Assembly: GCA_961205875.1 (NCBI GenBank)
Contig: OY540819.1
Coordinates: 1,056,501 to 1,120,500 of the forward strand
Length of the DNA: 64,000 bases
Direction: 5' to 3'
Origin: Sialis fuliginosa
Lineage: Eukaryota > Arthropoda > Insecta > Megaloptera > Sialidae
This document shows, in pieces, positions 10,010 through 21,022 of the stretch; the stretch's first letter is position 1; each line of letters starts with the position of its first letter. The notes under the pieces are model-generated. The model was not told the origin of the DNA, did no database searches, and was given only the letters and a program-made list of their open reading frames with translations. The translations under genes were made by a program, and so were the position numbers.

Positions 10010-10400
10010 TAGATATTAGTGACATTAGAAAGGTCTTTTATTAATGTGTGTTAGTTTATACCTTTCAAATCGATAGTTAATATACAGTTATAATCGCAAT
10101 AGTTGCATTTGTATATATTATACTCAGATTTTTTTAAAAAAAGGTGCCGATACCCACTTCTTGTCAAGATTTTTACTATTCGAATAAATCAAATATCATT
10201 AAATTAAATTTAAAGCAGCTTTTCCTATGCGATGAAAAAAGGTTAAACTGTTACAGTATGCATAAAATCAATTTTATCTTCATGTTCTATATAATTAATT
10301 AAAACATTATTATCATTTTCCGTAAATTATTTCAGTTTATAAAACAATTGTTTAGGAACCTTTTTTTTTCATTTGAGCTTCTGTCAAACGTATGCAACTT
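10010..10400 (-). pseudogene. Third zinc-finger locus relic
   Basis: On the minus strand 10010-10110 preserves one recognisable finger (TGCAAC..TGCGATTATAACTGT, then a degraded helix and the HKLTH/linker remnant) with stops. Positions 10255-10400 match the intron 1 sequence of locus B at 17041-17185, including caattgtttaggaacct and catttgagcttctgtcaaac. This is the ruin of a third copy of the A/B gene, lacking a first exon and most fingers. Confidence 0.6.
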
Positions 10401-10478
10401 AATCACATATAAGTAATATAGATAGAATGGGGAGCGGGAAGGTTTGTTATGCGTGTTGCCTACTATACATAATACTAC

Positions 10479-11142
10479 TTTTTAGGTTTCCGTAGAAAAC
10501 TAGGAAACCTTATAGTTTCGCCATGTCCGTCCGTCCTCAAAAATTTTAAGCTGATTAAGATGAAAGTTGGTATACGGACGAAGACTGATAACCCAAAAAC
10601 AGAAATGATAATATTTTTGAAAATTTTTGGGACCCCCTTTCCATAGACTGAAAAGTATTTTCAAAAAAAAAATTTCCATTAAGTGGGGTGTCTTTAGATA
10701 GGTCTCCTAAAATTCAATAAAAAATGCAATATAACATTTTGATTTTAACCCTTCAGTCACGATATATTTGCGTTCAAAGTCGTGATAAAAGCGTCCCCCT
10801 CCACCCTAATTTCTAAACTATCAATTTAAAAAATCTGAAAAAATTCAAGAATGTAGCTTTTAATTAGTACTTCCACTGAAAATTATAACGAACACTGTCA
10901 AAATTATTTTGGATCCCCCTCCCATAGACTGAAAATTGAACTCACATTTTTTTTTTCATTTACCCCAATGAGTGGGGTATCTTTAGATAGGTCTCCTAAA
11001 ATGAAACAAAAAATGTTATATGAGTTTTTGATTTTAACCCTTCAGTCACGATATATTTGCATTTAAATGTCGTTATCAGAGCGTCCTTTATAAATCGTAA
11101 TGACTACGGAAACCTGTCATGTGCGTGCCCAACACGCACTTG
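10479..11142. mobile_element. Dispersed repeat with tttccgtag ends and internal duplication
   Basis: It begins near taggtttccgtagaaaac and ends near ctacggaaacctg plus a small hairpin (gcgtgcccaacacgc). Inside, a block with ccatagactgaaaa, gtggggt, ctttagataggtctcctaaaa and aacccttcagtcacgatat occurs twice (about 10620-10790 and 10905-11080). From memory, similar ggttccgta..ccgtccgtc repeats are widespread in insect genomes. The class is uncertain. Confidence 0.5.
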
Positions 11143-11384
11143 ACCGTTTTATTATTTTTAATTTCAAATAGAAAGGTAAAAACAATAAAAAGCAGTTTCA
11201 TTTTAACAAAGTTATCGATTTATTTATACATATGTATAATATACCTACATTATTTTGAATTTTACAATAATATATATATATTTTTATTTTATTTTATACA
11301 ATTATATACAGTTTCTTATACAGTGTATTCCAAGTTGATTAAGACATAAGAAAAACATGGGGGCAATTAGAAATGTTGTAGTAG

Positions 11385-12495
11385 CCTTTGGTCAAATTTA
11401 ACGATGTCATTGGTGCATTTTTAAATGCCGCCACAAAATTTAAAAAAATACTGATTAGTATTTTGTTTTCAATTTTATATCTGCCAAAATCTTGAAAATA
11501 ATTATAATTAAAATATTTTAATTGCAAAATTTGTAACTCATTAGTACAAGTAATCAACGGATTAAACTACATATTAATTAATTATACTATTGTAATTTTA
11601 TCTCGGATGGGAACCTTTTTATCATAGAAGGCCACATTTAAATTTAAAAATAATAAGCAGGCCGCATACTTACCGTCTTTCTTAAAGTAGTCTTCGTCGT
11701 GAAATATATCCCCACTAAGAAGTTCATATCAAATAACTTCAGAATATACGCGCAATAGCCAATTTTAATTTACGTTTGATTATTGGAGATTATTTGTTGA
11801 AACATTTTTATTTTTGTCTCTTGGCAGAATAAAATTAAAAATAAATTGAGAAGAAAAAATACATATTATAAATAATTGAAATATTTACCGGCCGCAATGA
11901 AGTATTGAAAAGGCCACATGCGGCCTTAAGGCCGCAGGTTCCCCATCCCTGCTCTAGTTTATATTATGTATTTATTTTTTACACGCAAATTAAATGATTG
12001 TATTTTAATTTCTAATTTACACTTGCCAAATATGTATGTATTACTGGAACGAAATCAGTAAAAAGTGGATACATGGATACATAAAAATAAATATATTTAA
12101 TTTAAAAAATACATTAACATAAGTAATAAATAAAGTCCTGGCTAAATCATCAAGCATGGAAGGCCAACAAAAAAAAAGTAATAAATAAAGTATAACATTA
12201 AATGTTCTTTCAGTTCTTCTAAATTATTGAATATATTTCGACACTAAATAAATCTCTCACTTAGAAATAACGTCCAAATGTATCCATTTGCAATTTTTCT
12301 TTAATCATGTACTAGGTAATAATGTAGAATGATTAACAATAATGTTTTAATTATTCTGTGCAGAGATTCTGTGATTACAATAAATATTTAATATTTTTTG
12401 ACAGATATAAAATTGAAAACAAAATACTAATCAGTATTTTATTAAATTTTGTGGCGGCATTTAAAAATGCACTAATCACACATCGTTAAAGGCTG
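11385..12495. repeat. Inverted ~90-bp repeat pair about 1 kb apart
   Basis: Positions 11395-11485 and 12402-12492 are inverse copies, sharing tgccgccacaaaattt / aaattttgtggcggca, actaatcagtattt and agatataaaattgaaaac. They may be the arms of a fold-back element; its exact ends are unclear. The spacer contains a hAT-like fragment. Confidence 0.6.
11602..11951. mobile_element. Degenerate hAT-like MITE
   Basis: The right end aggttccccatccctg and left end ctcggatgggaacc are imperfect inverted repeats of the CAGGGATGGGGAACC type seen in hAT elements. Internal GGCCGC/GGCCAC motifs flank both ends. No 8-bp duplication survives. Confidence 0.55.
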
Positions 12496-14823
12496 TAGCC
12501 GGGTAAGCATGCAAAACATGCCTTTACATGGATTTAGCTGATTATTTTTTTGGAAGTCACATTCTATTAAACATTCAACCTGACCAAATATTAGCTCCCA
12601 AAAATTTATAGTTTTCGAAAAAAAAATTTTTTTTGATTTTCAAAAAAAATTTTTTTTTTGATAATCTGTCAGTCGAATTTGATGGTGCTTGAAATATATT
12701 ATAGAGGTACTTATGACTCATCAGAAGTAATTTTATTATGATCCTCTGTACATAATAAACCAGAAAAAAAAATTAATAAAATTTAAAAAATCAAAAAAGA
12801 CCATGTTGTCTTCGGAGGGCAATCACAATTTTTTTATATATTATACCTTGTATGTACCCAAACAACATATCAAAATCCCAAATTGATACAAAGGGTATAA
12901 CATACTCGTATAAATTCGCATGCGGTCGTATCGGAGTGGCGCGAGCGTGGCGCGGGCGAGTGCAAGTGTCTTAATACTTTTAAAATATCTCTAATTTGTT
13001 GCTAAACAGGACTGGGCTAGCCCAGAGGCATATCGAAAATTTGACGGGGCCCATAGTCTGACAAAAACAAAATATAGAGGCCGTAGCCGGAAATATACTT
13101 TATAATTAAAAAAAAAAATTTTTTTGTTCGTATAGTTATTTTTTGATTTATTGATAAATGCAGGTCAATTTAACACAATTTTTTTCTCTTTCTTTCTCTA
13201 TATATTCATAAATTATTATAAAAGAACCATAACTTAACTATACAAGTGCTTAATTATACATAACGAAAACAAAATTAGACGAGAACCGTTACTTTTCTTA
13301 AATTGTCATATATGTTATTCTACTTGTAGTGACCAAAATTAATTAAAAAATAATTTTACAGGATGACAGATTCATACATCTGATAGAGAATTGTCTGCTC
13401 TTTAATATTTGTCCTATTAATTTTTCTCGTGAGAAAACCCGTTTACGAGATATTTGAGCATGAACGCAAGTTTCACCGCGCGTGCAAATTTTCTCATAAT
13501 TTTAACCCCCATTTATACGGCAACGGTGACTCTTATCGTAAAATTTATAATAACAACTTTTGTTTAGAATCTAACAAACATTATTTTCGGTGTCTTCTAT
13601 TTGTGTCGTCTGGATAACCATTTGCGAGATAAATAAGAAAAACTAAATCCGTGGAGATATGTTTGCCCCTAAAAGGGGGACCACACAGGTTTTTGAAATG
13701 TCGCCATTTCTAGTTTTGTAGAGGAAGATTTAATGTACAACTATACCCATTTTCATGCTTCTATCAAAAAGTGCAGAGATTAGTCGAAATATCGCTCTTA
13801 ACGTCCGGACTATTCGTAGAACAACTAATTTGACAATCTTAATTTTGTTGCATTTGTTTCCAAGGCAACATGAATTAATGACGTATTAATTAGTATTTAA
13901 AATTCAAATTTTAAGTGTTTTTCACCCCTTTAATGGCTGTTTGGGCACGTACAAATAATAAATGTCCCTTAGATTCATGTGAACTGCAAATGTACCAAAT
14001 CTTATCAAAATTAGTGAGATAATACTCGCAATGTTCACTCTTTAGATGAAAATAGTTACAAAATTTCGAATATTTCTAAAACCAATAGGTCTGGAGTACT
14101 CGCTGAGACAAACATTTTCCCCAAAAATAATTCAGATCGGTATATTTTTACAGTAGTTATCGTGAACGAAAAAAAATCTACATCCTGACCACAGACACAC
14201 AGACATACGCACAGCCGAAATTAACTTTTCTTTACGTTTTGAAGTTAGTACAATCAGAAGTTGTCATTTTCTCGGACACGATTTTTCGATGGTATTACAA
14301 TACTTCCATTTCTTTCAGAACATGGAAGTAAAAACTACATAGTTTGTCAGAAACAATCACAGTTAATATTTTACAATTTCAATAAAATCCAGTTATTTTC
14401 AACCACGTTTCTACTACAAATTATGTTACTATTTTTTTGTTGAGCTAAACTCAGGGGATGATACCAAAAGGTAAATAGGTTTAAATGTTATTGAAATTAA
14501 TAAGAGAGTACCTTTAGGGTGCAAATAATTTATCAAATAATAATTATTGTGAATTTTAGTTTTATTTTGGAATAATTCGTTTTTAATTTTTTTTTCAATA
14601 CTTGAAAATGTCATTTTCCATTTTTCATCCCTCCAAGGGTTGTACACCCGTTTTTGATGCACGCACAAAGTTGTTACTCTTTGGGCTTTGGAACAACACC
14701 ATATTAATGATTTTTCTAAAATTTCATATTAATATGAATTTTTAACAAAACTGTGTTACATTGAAAAAGTGTCCTACTAATTGTGACAAGCAGTGTATAA
14801 TATAATTTAAATGATAGATAATA
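12496..14823. other. Intergenic, no gene seen
   Basis: The phrase gtagccgg occurs in the same orientation at about 12492 and 13082, bracketing roughly 590 bp that include a GC-rich patch (12914-12962, ggcgcgagcgtggcgcgg) and A/T homopolymers. At 13016-13029 lies the palindrome ctgggctagcccag. A short acaca-rich tract sits near 14190-14215. No open frame here resembles a known protein. Confidence 0.35.
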
Positions 14824-15106
14824 TCATCTAAAACTTAAATATTCAATAACGTTGTTCATATGTGATAGTTTATGCATTGCTAATTGCCTGCTACGTTTAC
14901 AGCTATAATCGCATTGGTCGCATTTAAAAGGTTTTTCATTAGTATGTGTTACTTTATGGCTTGCTAATTCATTGCTACGTTTACAGCTATAATCGCAATG
15001 GTCGCATTTAAAAGGTTTTTCATTAGTATGTGTTACTTTATGGCTTGCTAATTTATTGCTACGTTTACAGCTATAATCGCATTGATCGCATTTAAAAGGT
15101 TTTTAA
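14824..15106 (-). pseudogene. Locus B, three stranded fingers after the frameshift
   Basis: On the minus strand this encodes three more intact C2H2 fingers (CDQC/CDHC/CDQC, each DYSCKRS) with HTNEKPFK linkers, ending in a natural-looking tail and a TGA at 14824-14826. It is out of frame with 15107-15763 because of a 4-base insertion (acct on the plus strand, within agtacctatg near 15112), and the linker Glu codon just after it has become TAA. Confidence 0.75.
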
Positions 15107-15763
15107 TTAGTACCTATGTGTTAGTTTATGAATTGCCAATTCCCTGTTACGTTTACAACTATAATCGCAATGGTCGCATTTAAAAGGTCTTTCTTTAGTA
15201 TGTGTTAGTTTCTGGCTTGCTAAATTACCGCTCTTATTAGAGCTATAATCGCAATGGTCGCATTTAAAAGGTCTTTCTTTAGTATGTGTTAGTTTATGGC
15301 ATGCTAAATTACTGCTACTTTTAGAGCTATAATTGCAATGGGCGCATTTAAAAGGTCTTTCTTTAGCATGTGTTAGTTTATGTGTTGCTAAATAAACAAT
15401 ACTTTTAGAGCTATAATCGCAATGGTCGCATTTAAAAGGTCTTTCTTTAGTATGTGTTAGTTTATGCCTTGCTAAATTACCGCTACGTTTAGAGCTATAA
15501 TCGCAATGGTCGCATTTAAAAGGTTTTTCATTAGAATGTGTTAATTTATGTTTTAATAAATTTTGTTTCTTTTTACTACTATATTTGCACTGATCGCATT
15601 TATGTTTTACTAATTTTACATTAGTTTTATGAGAACGTTGTTTAGTTAAACTGGATACTTTGTTATTTATTTCATTATCACAATCTGTTTTCATATGAAC
15701 TTCATTTTCTTGTTGTTCGTTTCTAGTTTCTGGTATGTTTTCTTCTTTAACAACCATCTCTTC
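15107..15763 (-). CDS. Zinc-finger gene, locus B, exon 2 (six fingers, truncated)
   Basis: The exon follows the acceptor TTTTTCAG (CAG at 15764-15766) in phase 0 and encodes 218 residues. An acidic leader begins EEMVVKEENIPE, with VKEE as a psi-K-x-E motif, and a basic linker follows. Six C2H2 fingers then run with Ser or Cys in place of the conserved Phe (CDYSSKRS-type) and linkers HTKERPFK. Finger 5 has lost its first zinc-ligand His (ASQKLTH instead of ASHKLTH), so it may not fold. The frame stops after HKLTHRY because of the 4-base insertion, which removes three fingers that still exist downstream. The joined gene is exon 1 (19666-19776) plus this exon, about 255 residues, in a nuclear DNA-binding family. 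It may be expressed as a shortened protein or be a young pseudogene. Confidence 0.7.
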   Translation of the reverse strand, partial: EEMVVKEENIPETRNEQQENEVHMKTDCDNEINNKVSSLTKQRSHKTNVKLVKHKCDQCKYSSKKKQNLLKHKLTHSNEKPFKCDHCDYSSKRSGNLARHKLTHTKERPFKCDHCDYSSKSIVYLATHKLTHAKERPFKCAHCNYSSKSSSNLACHKLTHTKERPFKCDHCDYSSNKSGNLASQKLTHTKERPFKCDHCDYSCKRNRELAIHKLTHRY

Positions 15764-17190
15764 CTGAAAAATGTAACTCAATATAGCAATAAATTGAATT
15801 TGATGGGTTTAAAGATAATGCTAAAAAGATTTTATTTATGAAAATATTTTTTTTCCAGTTGGCCTTTCAATAACTGTACGGTACTTGCACCAGTTATGGC
15901 CGTCATAAGAGCAAGGTTTACTGTTTTTTGATTGACGGGCTTCTTTGTAATTCTCGTGAACTCATGTTACTAATAAAACGAGTAACTCTTTTTTTAATCA
16001 ATTTAAATACCAAGTCTGCAAATATAGTTCGTTTTTTAGATTAAAGCCTTTTATTTTGTTTATATTTTTACTCTCTAGTAATGGATAAAGTAAAACCAGT
16101 AATAAGCACGCAGTTATGGACACTGGTAATGATTACAAAATGATAAGTACTACGACCCAAAAGATATAAAAGAAAGAATCGTCAAATTAGAAACAATGTA
16201 AAGCAGTTGTTATGATAATATAATAATTAATAAATAAATTATGCAAATAATTAGTTTAAATGTCCACAATTTTGACACTTAGTGGCCGATAGATTAATAT
16301 TCAAAAATATCGACAATTTTTTTTTAATTTCGGAATGGCGTTTGGGGATCAAGTCCTGTTTGATGTAAAACTAGCCTAATACCAATAATTAGTCCATAAG
16401 GACGTTTAAAAGCAAAGTTGTAAAAAATAACCAAAAACAAACTACCTATACTTTTCAAAATATGAAAAAAATCCTGAATGAAAGTTTGTTTAGAATGGAA
16501 TATTGTAAGTATTAAAAAAAGAGAAAATGTTTGTTTTTATTGTATCGTTTAAAATAAAGTGCAGTTTATTTTTAATTCTTTCATTTCAATTTTTTAAAGT
16601 AATTTTTAGAATTGGGTATGATGAGCCAAAATTACATTTAAAACAACTTTTCTTAGTAATTTTTTTTCTAATTTTTAAATATAAAGGTGTTTTATTCTTG
16701 GTAATTTTTTCAACTTTGCTTATGAAAGAAAATACCAATTGGACTAATTTTTGGTATACGTTAGTTATATATCAAGCAGGACTCGTGCCCAAATGTCATT
16801 CAGAAATTCTTTTTTTTAAATTAAATTTCTTGTTACATCTATCCTGGGACACACTGTATAAAAAAAATAACGTTCAATAAAAAACACTAAAATGAGCCTT
16901 TAAATATATATGTTTGCAGCCCCCTGTTATAAAGGGTTCAAACAGTTGTGTTTTTTACCAATAGGATAACGCACCACTGACTAGACAAAAAAATTAATTT
17001 CGAAAAAAAAAATTTAATTATGGCCTATTAATGTAGTCAATCGATGTATAAAATCAACTTCATCTTCATGTTCTATACAATTAATAATAACATATTATTA
17101 TCATGTACACTAAATTAATATTACAGTTTAAAACAATTGTTTAGGAACCTCTGTTTTTCATTTGAGCTTCTGTCAAACATGCTACATATA
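15764..17190 (-). other. Intron 1 of locus B, part proximal to exon 2
   Basis: The intron runs from the donor at 19660-19665 to CAG at 15764-15766 (3.9 kb), and most of its length is the 17191-19603 element. This part is AT-rich. Positions 17041-17190 are shared with the 10255-10400 relic. A mariner-like terminal phrase (cctgggacacactgta) occurs at 16843-16858 with no partner end found. The open frame at 16527-16880 resembles nothing known and is not called. Confidence 0.55.
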
Positions 17191-18015
17191 TAGTCCAGTA
17201 ACTTTGTCGCCTGAATGTATGGGGTAGTATGCGTTAAATCCGGTAGTTCTGATTTTTTGCAGACTTGTTTATGATGTTGGCCTAATGAATAATCCAAGTT
17301 TGTGACCTCGAGCGCCGAACGCAACTTTGTCAAAAATCGAAAAAACCGCGAAAAAATCGTTATTTTTTCAAATTTTGGCGATTATAACCCTAAAGGACTA
17401 GTTTTTGAAAATACTTTTTTAGAACTTTTTTAAAGTAGACTAAATTTGCTACAATATGATACTAGAATTGTCTCTGTAGACCCAATAGTTTCCGAGATTA
17501 AGCCTTTCAAAGTTTATCATTTTTTTCGAACTTCGCAATTTTTTGCAATATTTTAGACGTCACTCGAATAACTCTAGCGGGATGAAGTTCCAATTACCTC
17601 CGACGGAGTGTGCTAGTATTGCTCGTGTGAAGTCACGAATCGGAACCTAGCAACTGGTCCCCAGTGCTCCGCCATCTTATCTATTTTGCTACCTTACCGT
17701 GGTTACAGAGACAGCATTAAATATAGAGTTGATCATTTCAGGATCTTCCAGGATCTCTTCTAGTGAGTCGTTCACAATTATCTCTGATAATGAAAACATG
17801 TCAACATCGTCGTCACGTAATATTAGATTAAGATTAAATAAACTGGTAAAGTTTTAATTTTTGTCTTCTTAGATAAACTTAGAATTTAATTTATTATTAT
17901 TGGCATACACTATTTATTATTATTATTATTATTAAATAGTTATAATACAACAGAACATTTAAAATATTATATGGTATGGTGATGAACTATAAAGCCAAAA
18001 TTTCATGCCTAAGTA

Positions 18016-18147
18016 CTCCAAGCAGAGGAAGATGCTGATAGGCTCATCATCACTACAGCTGCAACTGCTGCCTCTACCTATGATATAGTGGTAGTCGTTG
18101 GTGAGGACATTGACTTGCTGACCATCCTTACTGCGATCTCAAACTAA
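18016..18147 (+). pseudogene. PIN/XPG-like nuclease segment of the element gene (broken)
   Basis: The plus-strand frame encodes an AEEDADRLIITTAA segment, then VVVVGEDIDLLTIL, and ends in a TAA. The paired acidic motifs (DAD, then GEDIDLL) resemble the PIN/XPG-I fold, in which such aspartates bind metal. The downstream half of the gene continues from 18149 in another frame, so a small indel near 18145 separates them. No clear N-terminal part remains upstream between 17560 and 18015. Confidence 0.5.
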
Positions 18148-18148
18148 C

Positions 18149-19053
18149 GTGAAATTTTTTTACAATAAATGTGGAAGAGTCAAAGCATCAGATGTCATGT
18201 ATTCCAGCATCGCTTCTTCAAAATCCTCTTTGAAACCAGAGCTTTTCCTCTTCATCCATGCCTTTAGTGGTTGTGACTCGACATCCTGCTTCTTTGGCTT
18301 AGGGAAGATGCAAATGATGTCCATAGTCGAAAAAAATCCGGACGTTGAAAAGCAAGCTGCGATTTTTCTCGACACCAACTCTACACCTGACGAGATAGCA
18401 GCAGCAGGAGAGCGAGTCATAATTGCTCTATACGGAGGCAACCCCAACACCCATAACTTTGACGAGCTGCGGTACCAACTATTCACCAGGGCTGCGACGA
18501 AAACCAGCTTCAATCTAGCCAGGTTACCTCCTACACGAGACTCTGCTCGATTTCACTCCTTGCGGACATACCATCAGGTAAAAATTTGTCCTTGCATCAG
18601 TTACATATCATTCATCATTTTCTATTCTCATGTACAATCTTCTTAAAGGTACAGGCGTGGTTGAGAGTCACACTGAACCCTCTCTCCTGGGGGTGGATAT
18701 CCACACCACAAGGCCTCAACCCCAAAATGATGACCAGAGATGCAGCCCCACAACACCTCTTGCGGATGATTTCTTGTGGCTGCACGAAGGGTTGTGGGAA
18801 CGCGTGCAGCTGCAGGAAGGCAGGATTAAAATGCTCATCAGTCTGCAGGCACTGCAGCGGGGCCTCTTGTGACAATATACCGGATGTTGCAGAAGTAGAT
18901 ATCCCAGAAGGCGACGATCTGTCCGATGTCGAAATGGAGGATGACTTGTGGGCACAAGACGTCGACAATTCATCACATCCCCTGATGGGGATATGCCATC
19001 CCAATACGTCCAGATACGGACGAACCTCAACCGGGACCTTTCAAGAGGGCTAA
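18149..19053 (+). CDS. Element-borne protein with SGCDSTS motif and cysteine-rich CXC-like domain (partial)
   Basis: There are two exons. 18149-18577 encodes FFYNKCGRVK, then FLFIHAFSGCDSTSCFFG and an LFTRA..LPPTRDSARFHSLR block. A 71-bp GT-AG intron (18578-18648, phase 0) follows CAG|GTAAAA and ends TTAAAG|GT. 18649-19053 encodes VQAWLRV..LSWGW, then the cysteine cluster CGCTKGCGNACSCRKAGLKC continuing with further Cys residues, which is similar to tesmin/TSO1 CXC domains. An acidic tail ends at TAA (19051-19053). From memory, proteins with this order (PIN-like, HAFSGCDTTS, CXC) recur in many invertebrate genomes as uncharacterised, transposon-associated families. The position between long TIRs supports that. 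The frame is intact from 18149, but it lacks its own start because the upstream part is shifted. The first codon, GTG, is not claimed as an initiator. Confidence 0.65.
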
Positions 19054-19665
19054 ATTAATTTAATTTTTTTATTTTGAATATTACTCAATTTCTTAACAAA
19101 TAATCTTATTAACTTTTGTTTTACTTATCTTTTTTACTTCATTATTCGTAGCTTAGCTTAAACATCATCGTTCATTTTCTTTTTTAACATCCCATCATAA
19201 AAGTACAGGGCTTCGATAGTATAATCAGGGTCAAAATTCATTCAGAACGACAGAATTGCAAAAAATTGCGAAGTTCGAAAAAAATGATAAACTTTGAAAG
19301 GCTTAATCTCGGAAACTATTAGGTCTACAGAGACAATTCTAGTATCATATTGTAGCAAATTTAGTCTACTTTAAAAAAGTTCTAAAAAAGTATTTTCAAA
19401 AACTAGTCCTTTAGGGTTATAATCGCCAAAATTTGAAAAAATAACGATTTTTTCGCGGTTTTTTCGATTTTTGACAAAGTTGCGTTCGGCGCTCGAGGTC
19501 ACAAACTTGGATTATTTATTAGGCCAACATCATAAACAAGTCTGCAAAAAATCAGAACTACCGGATTTAACGCATGCGGTGATGTATAAAGTTACTGGAC
19601 TAATATCAAACCTAACCTGTTTTTACTAACATGTATTACTATTATAATTACTATGTATTACTTAC

Positions 19666-19776
19666 CTCATATTCCTGTTTATAATATTTAGAAAAATCAT
19701 CAAAGATTTCAATATCCTGAAGACAATCGATATCTTCTATTTCTTGTTTTATATCTTCCTGTTTAACGTGAAGCAT
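19666..19776 (-). CDS. Zinc-finger gene, locus B, exon 1
   Basis: Thirty-seven codons run from the ATG at 19776 to GAG at 19666, followed by a GTAAG donor (19661-19665). The product starts MLHVKQEDIKQEIEDID and ends YYKQEYE, acidic with a VKQE psi-K-x-E motif. It has one copy of the KQE..YY module that is tripled in locus A. Phase 0 joins it to EEMVVKEEN of exon 2. The start is supported by the conserved [FL]HVKQE N-terminus in both paralogs. The exon now lies 3.9 kb from exon 2 because of the long-TIR element, and 2.4 kb from its presumed promoter because of the next element. Confidence 0.7.
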
Positions 19777-21022
19777 TTTAACACAGAATTACTAAACCAA
19801 CTGCTATAATACTCGTATTCAGGGTATGGTAACTCCATATGGAAGGGATGAACCTTTTCACTACACCGTTTATAGCGCTAGTGTGACTGTCACGTGACTG
19901 TATTTTGAATTTACCGCTGTCTGTATACATGCATTGGTATTATTTTAATTGTTTGACAATTTGTGAAACAGTTAAAATGTGTTTGTAAAATTAGTTTTCG
20001 TTCGTTTGATTAGAAAATTATTGATAAATATTAATAGATAATGCTATTTTACTGTTGTGTACCGTTATGTTATATGTATTAATAACAAAAATACATAAAT
20101 AATGCATTATAGACTGTTATAAAGTTTAAGCGAAGAAGTTTATAATATTTGAATTAAAATAAAAAACAAGCACAAAGATTCCCAGAAAATGTATGGAAAT
20201 TATAAAATATGTGATGCTCACTGTGATAAATCGTATAAATTTGAGGTGATCTATAAAAATAAAATCATACTTAATTAAAGTAGGAAGTTTAACCTAACTA
20301 ATTGAAAATTTTTTTTATAGAGTGAAAGCAAAATACTTAATGCTGCAAAATCATATATTGAAGACATTATGTCTGTTAATTTTACATTCATCGTACAAGA
20401 ACATCTGTAATATATCCAATCTATGGAAGAATATTGATTTTTACTATATTGGATGTTGCATTTCTTTTCTTTTACGTAAGTTTGTTTACATTTTTATATA
20501 TAATACCATATATTTATTTTGTTTTTGTAATATAGTCTTATATTTTTATAGATATGAAAAGCAAAAGTATCAGAACATTGTATTGAAGACATCACATCGG
20601 AGAACTATTTTACATTCGTCATACCTATCACTTGAAGAAATAAATCAATCATAATTATGTATATATCAGTGACGGTGCGCGAGCTATATTCATGTAAGTC
20701 CAGTGACAGTTTATGTTTAGATCAGACACATTCGACATAGTCAGTACGGCAGAGAATTGCCCTTTCCGAAGACACGACAAAATCCAAATGTATTCGATCT
20801 ATGATAGTAAGCATGGCATCACCTGAATACAGCTCGTGCACTGCTGCTGGTATATATCTTGTGTCAACTGACCAATGACAACAGAAAATACATTGATACA
20901 TTTTTTTTATACTAAATTTCCAAGTATTTTTTATTGAAAAAAATTAATATTGTAAAAACCATTAATAAACTGACATGATTCAGTTTTTTTTTTAAATGAG
21001 TATTTCATTGCGAGACAGAAAT

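Larger units (their letters stand above)
17191..19603 (+). mobile_element. Long-TIR DNA element carrying a PIN/CXC gene
   Basis: The ends tagtccagtaacttt (17191-17205) and aaagttactggacta (19589-19603) start inverted repeats that stay nearly identical inward for about 365 bp, to about 17554 and 19256. The only break is a short patch (17209-17235 against 19573-19587) where the arms differ. Locus A has the empty site: catgctatatatgcaacct there against catgctacata..atatcaaacct here. This fits a 3-bp ATA duplication, although a TA is not excluded. The cargo is a plus-strand gene, annotated separately. Superfamily not assigned. Confidence 0.8.

Noticed and set aside
13016-13029. Palindrome ctgggctagcccag as a terminator or structured RNA
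   Set aside because: A single 14-bp palindrome with no transcript context in a eukaryotic intergenic region; there is not enough to call.
16527-16880. 117-codon plus-strand frame
   Set aside because: Low-complexity F/L/I/K composition inside the locus B intron, with no motif and no start context that I can support.
18160-19030. Minus-strand and alternative-frame open frames over the PIN/CXC gene
   Set aside because: They mirror a well-recognised plus-strand gene and show no motif of their own.
20322-20654. 110-codon frame in the 2.4-kb transposon
   Set aside because: It contains two degenerate copies of the same DNA phrase (attgaagacat..ttttacattc) but no recognisable protein domain, and is more likely transposon debris.
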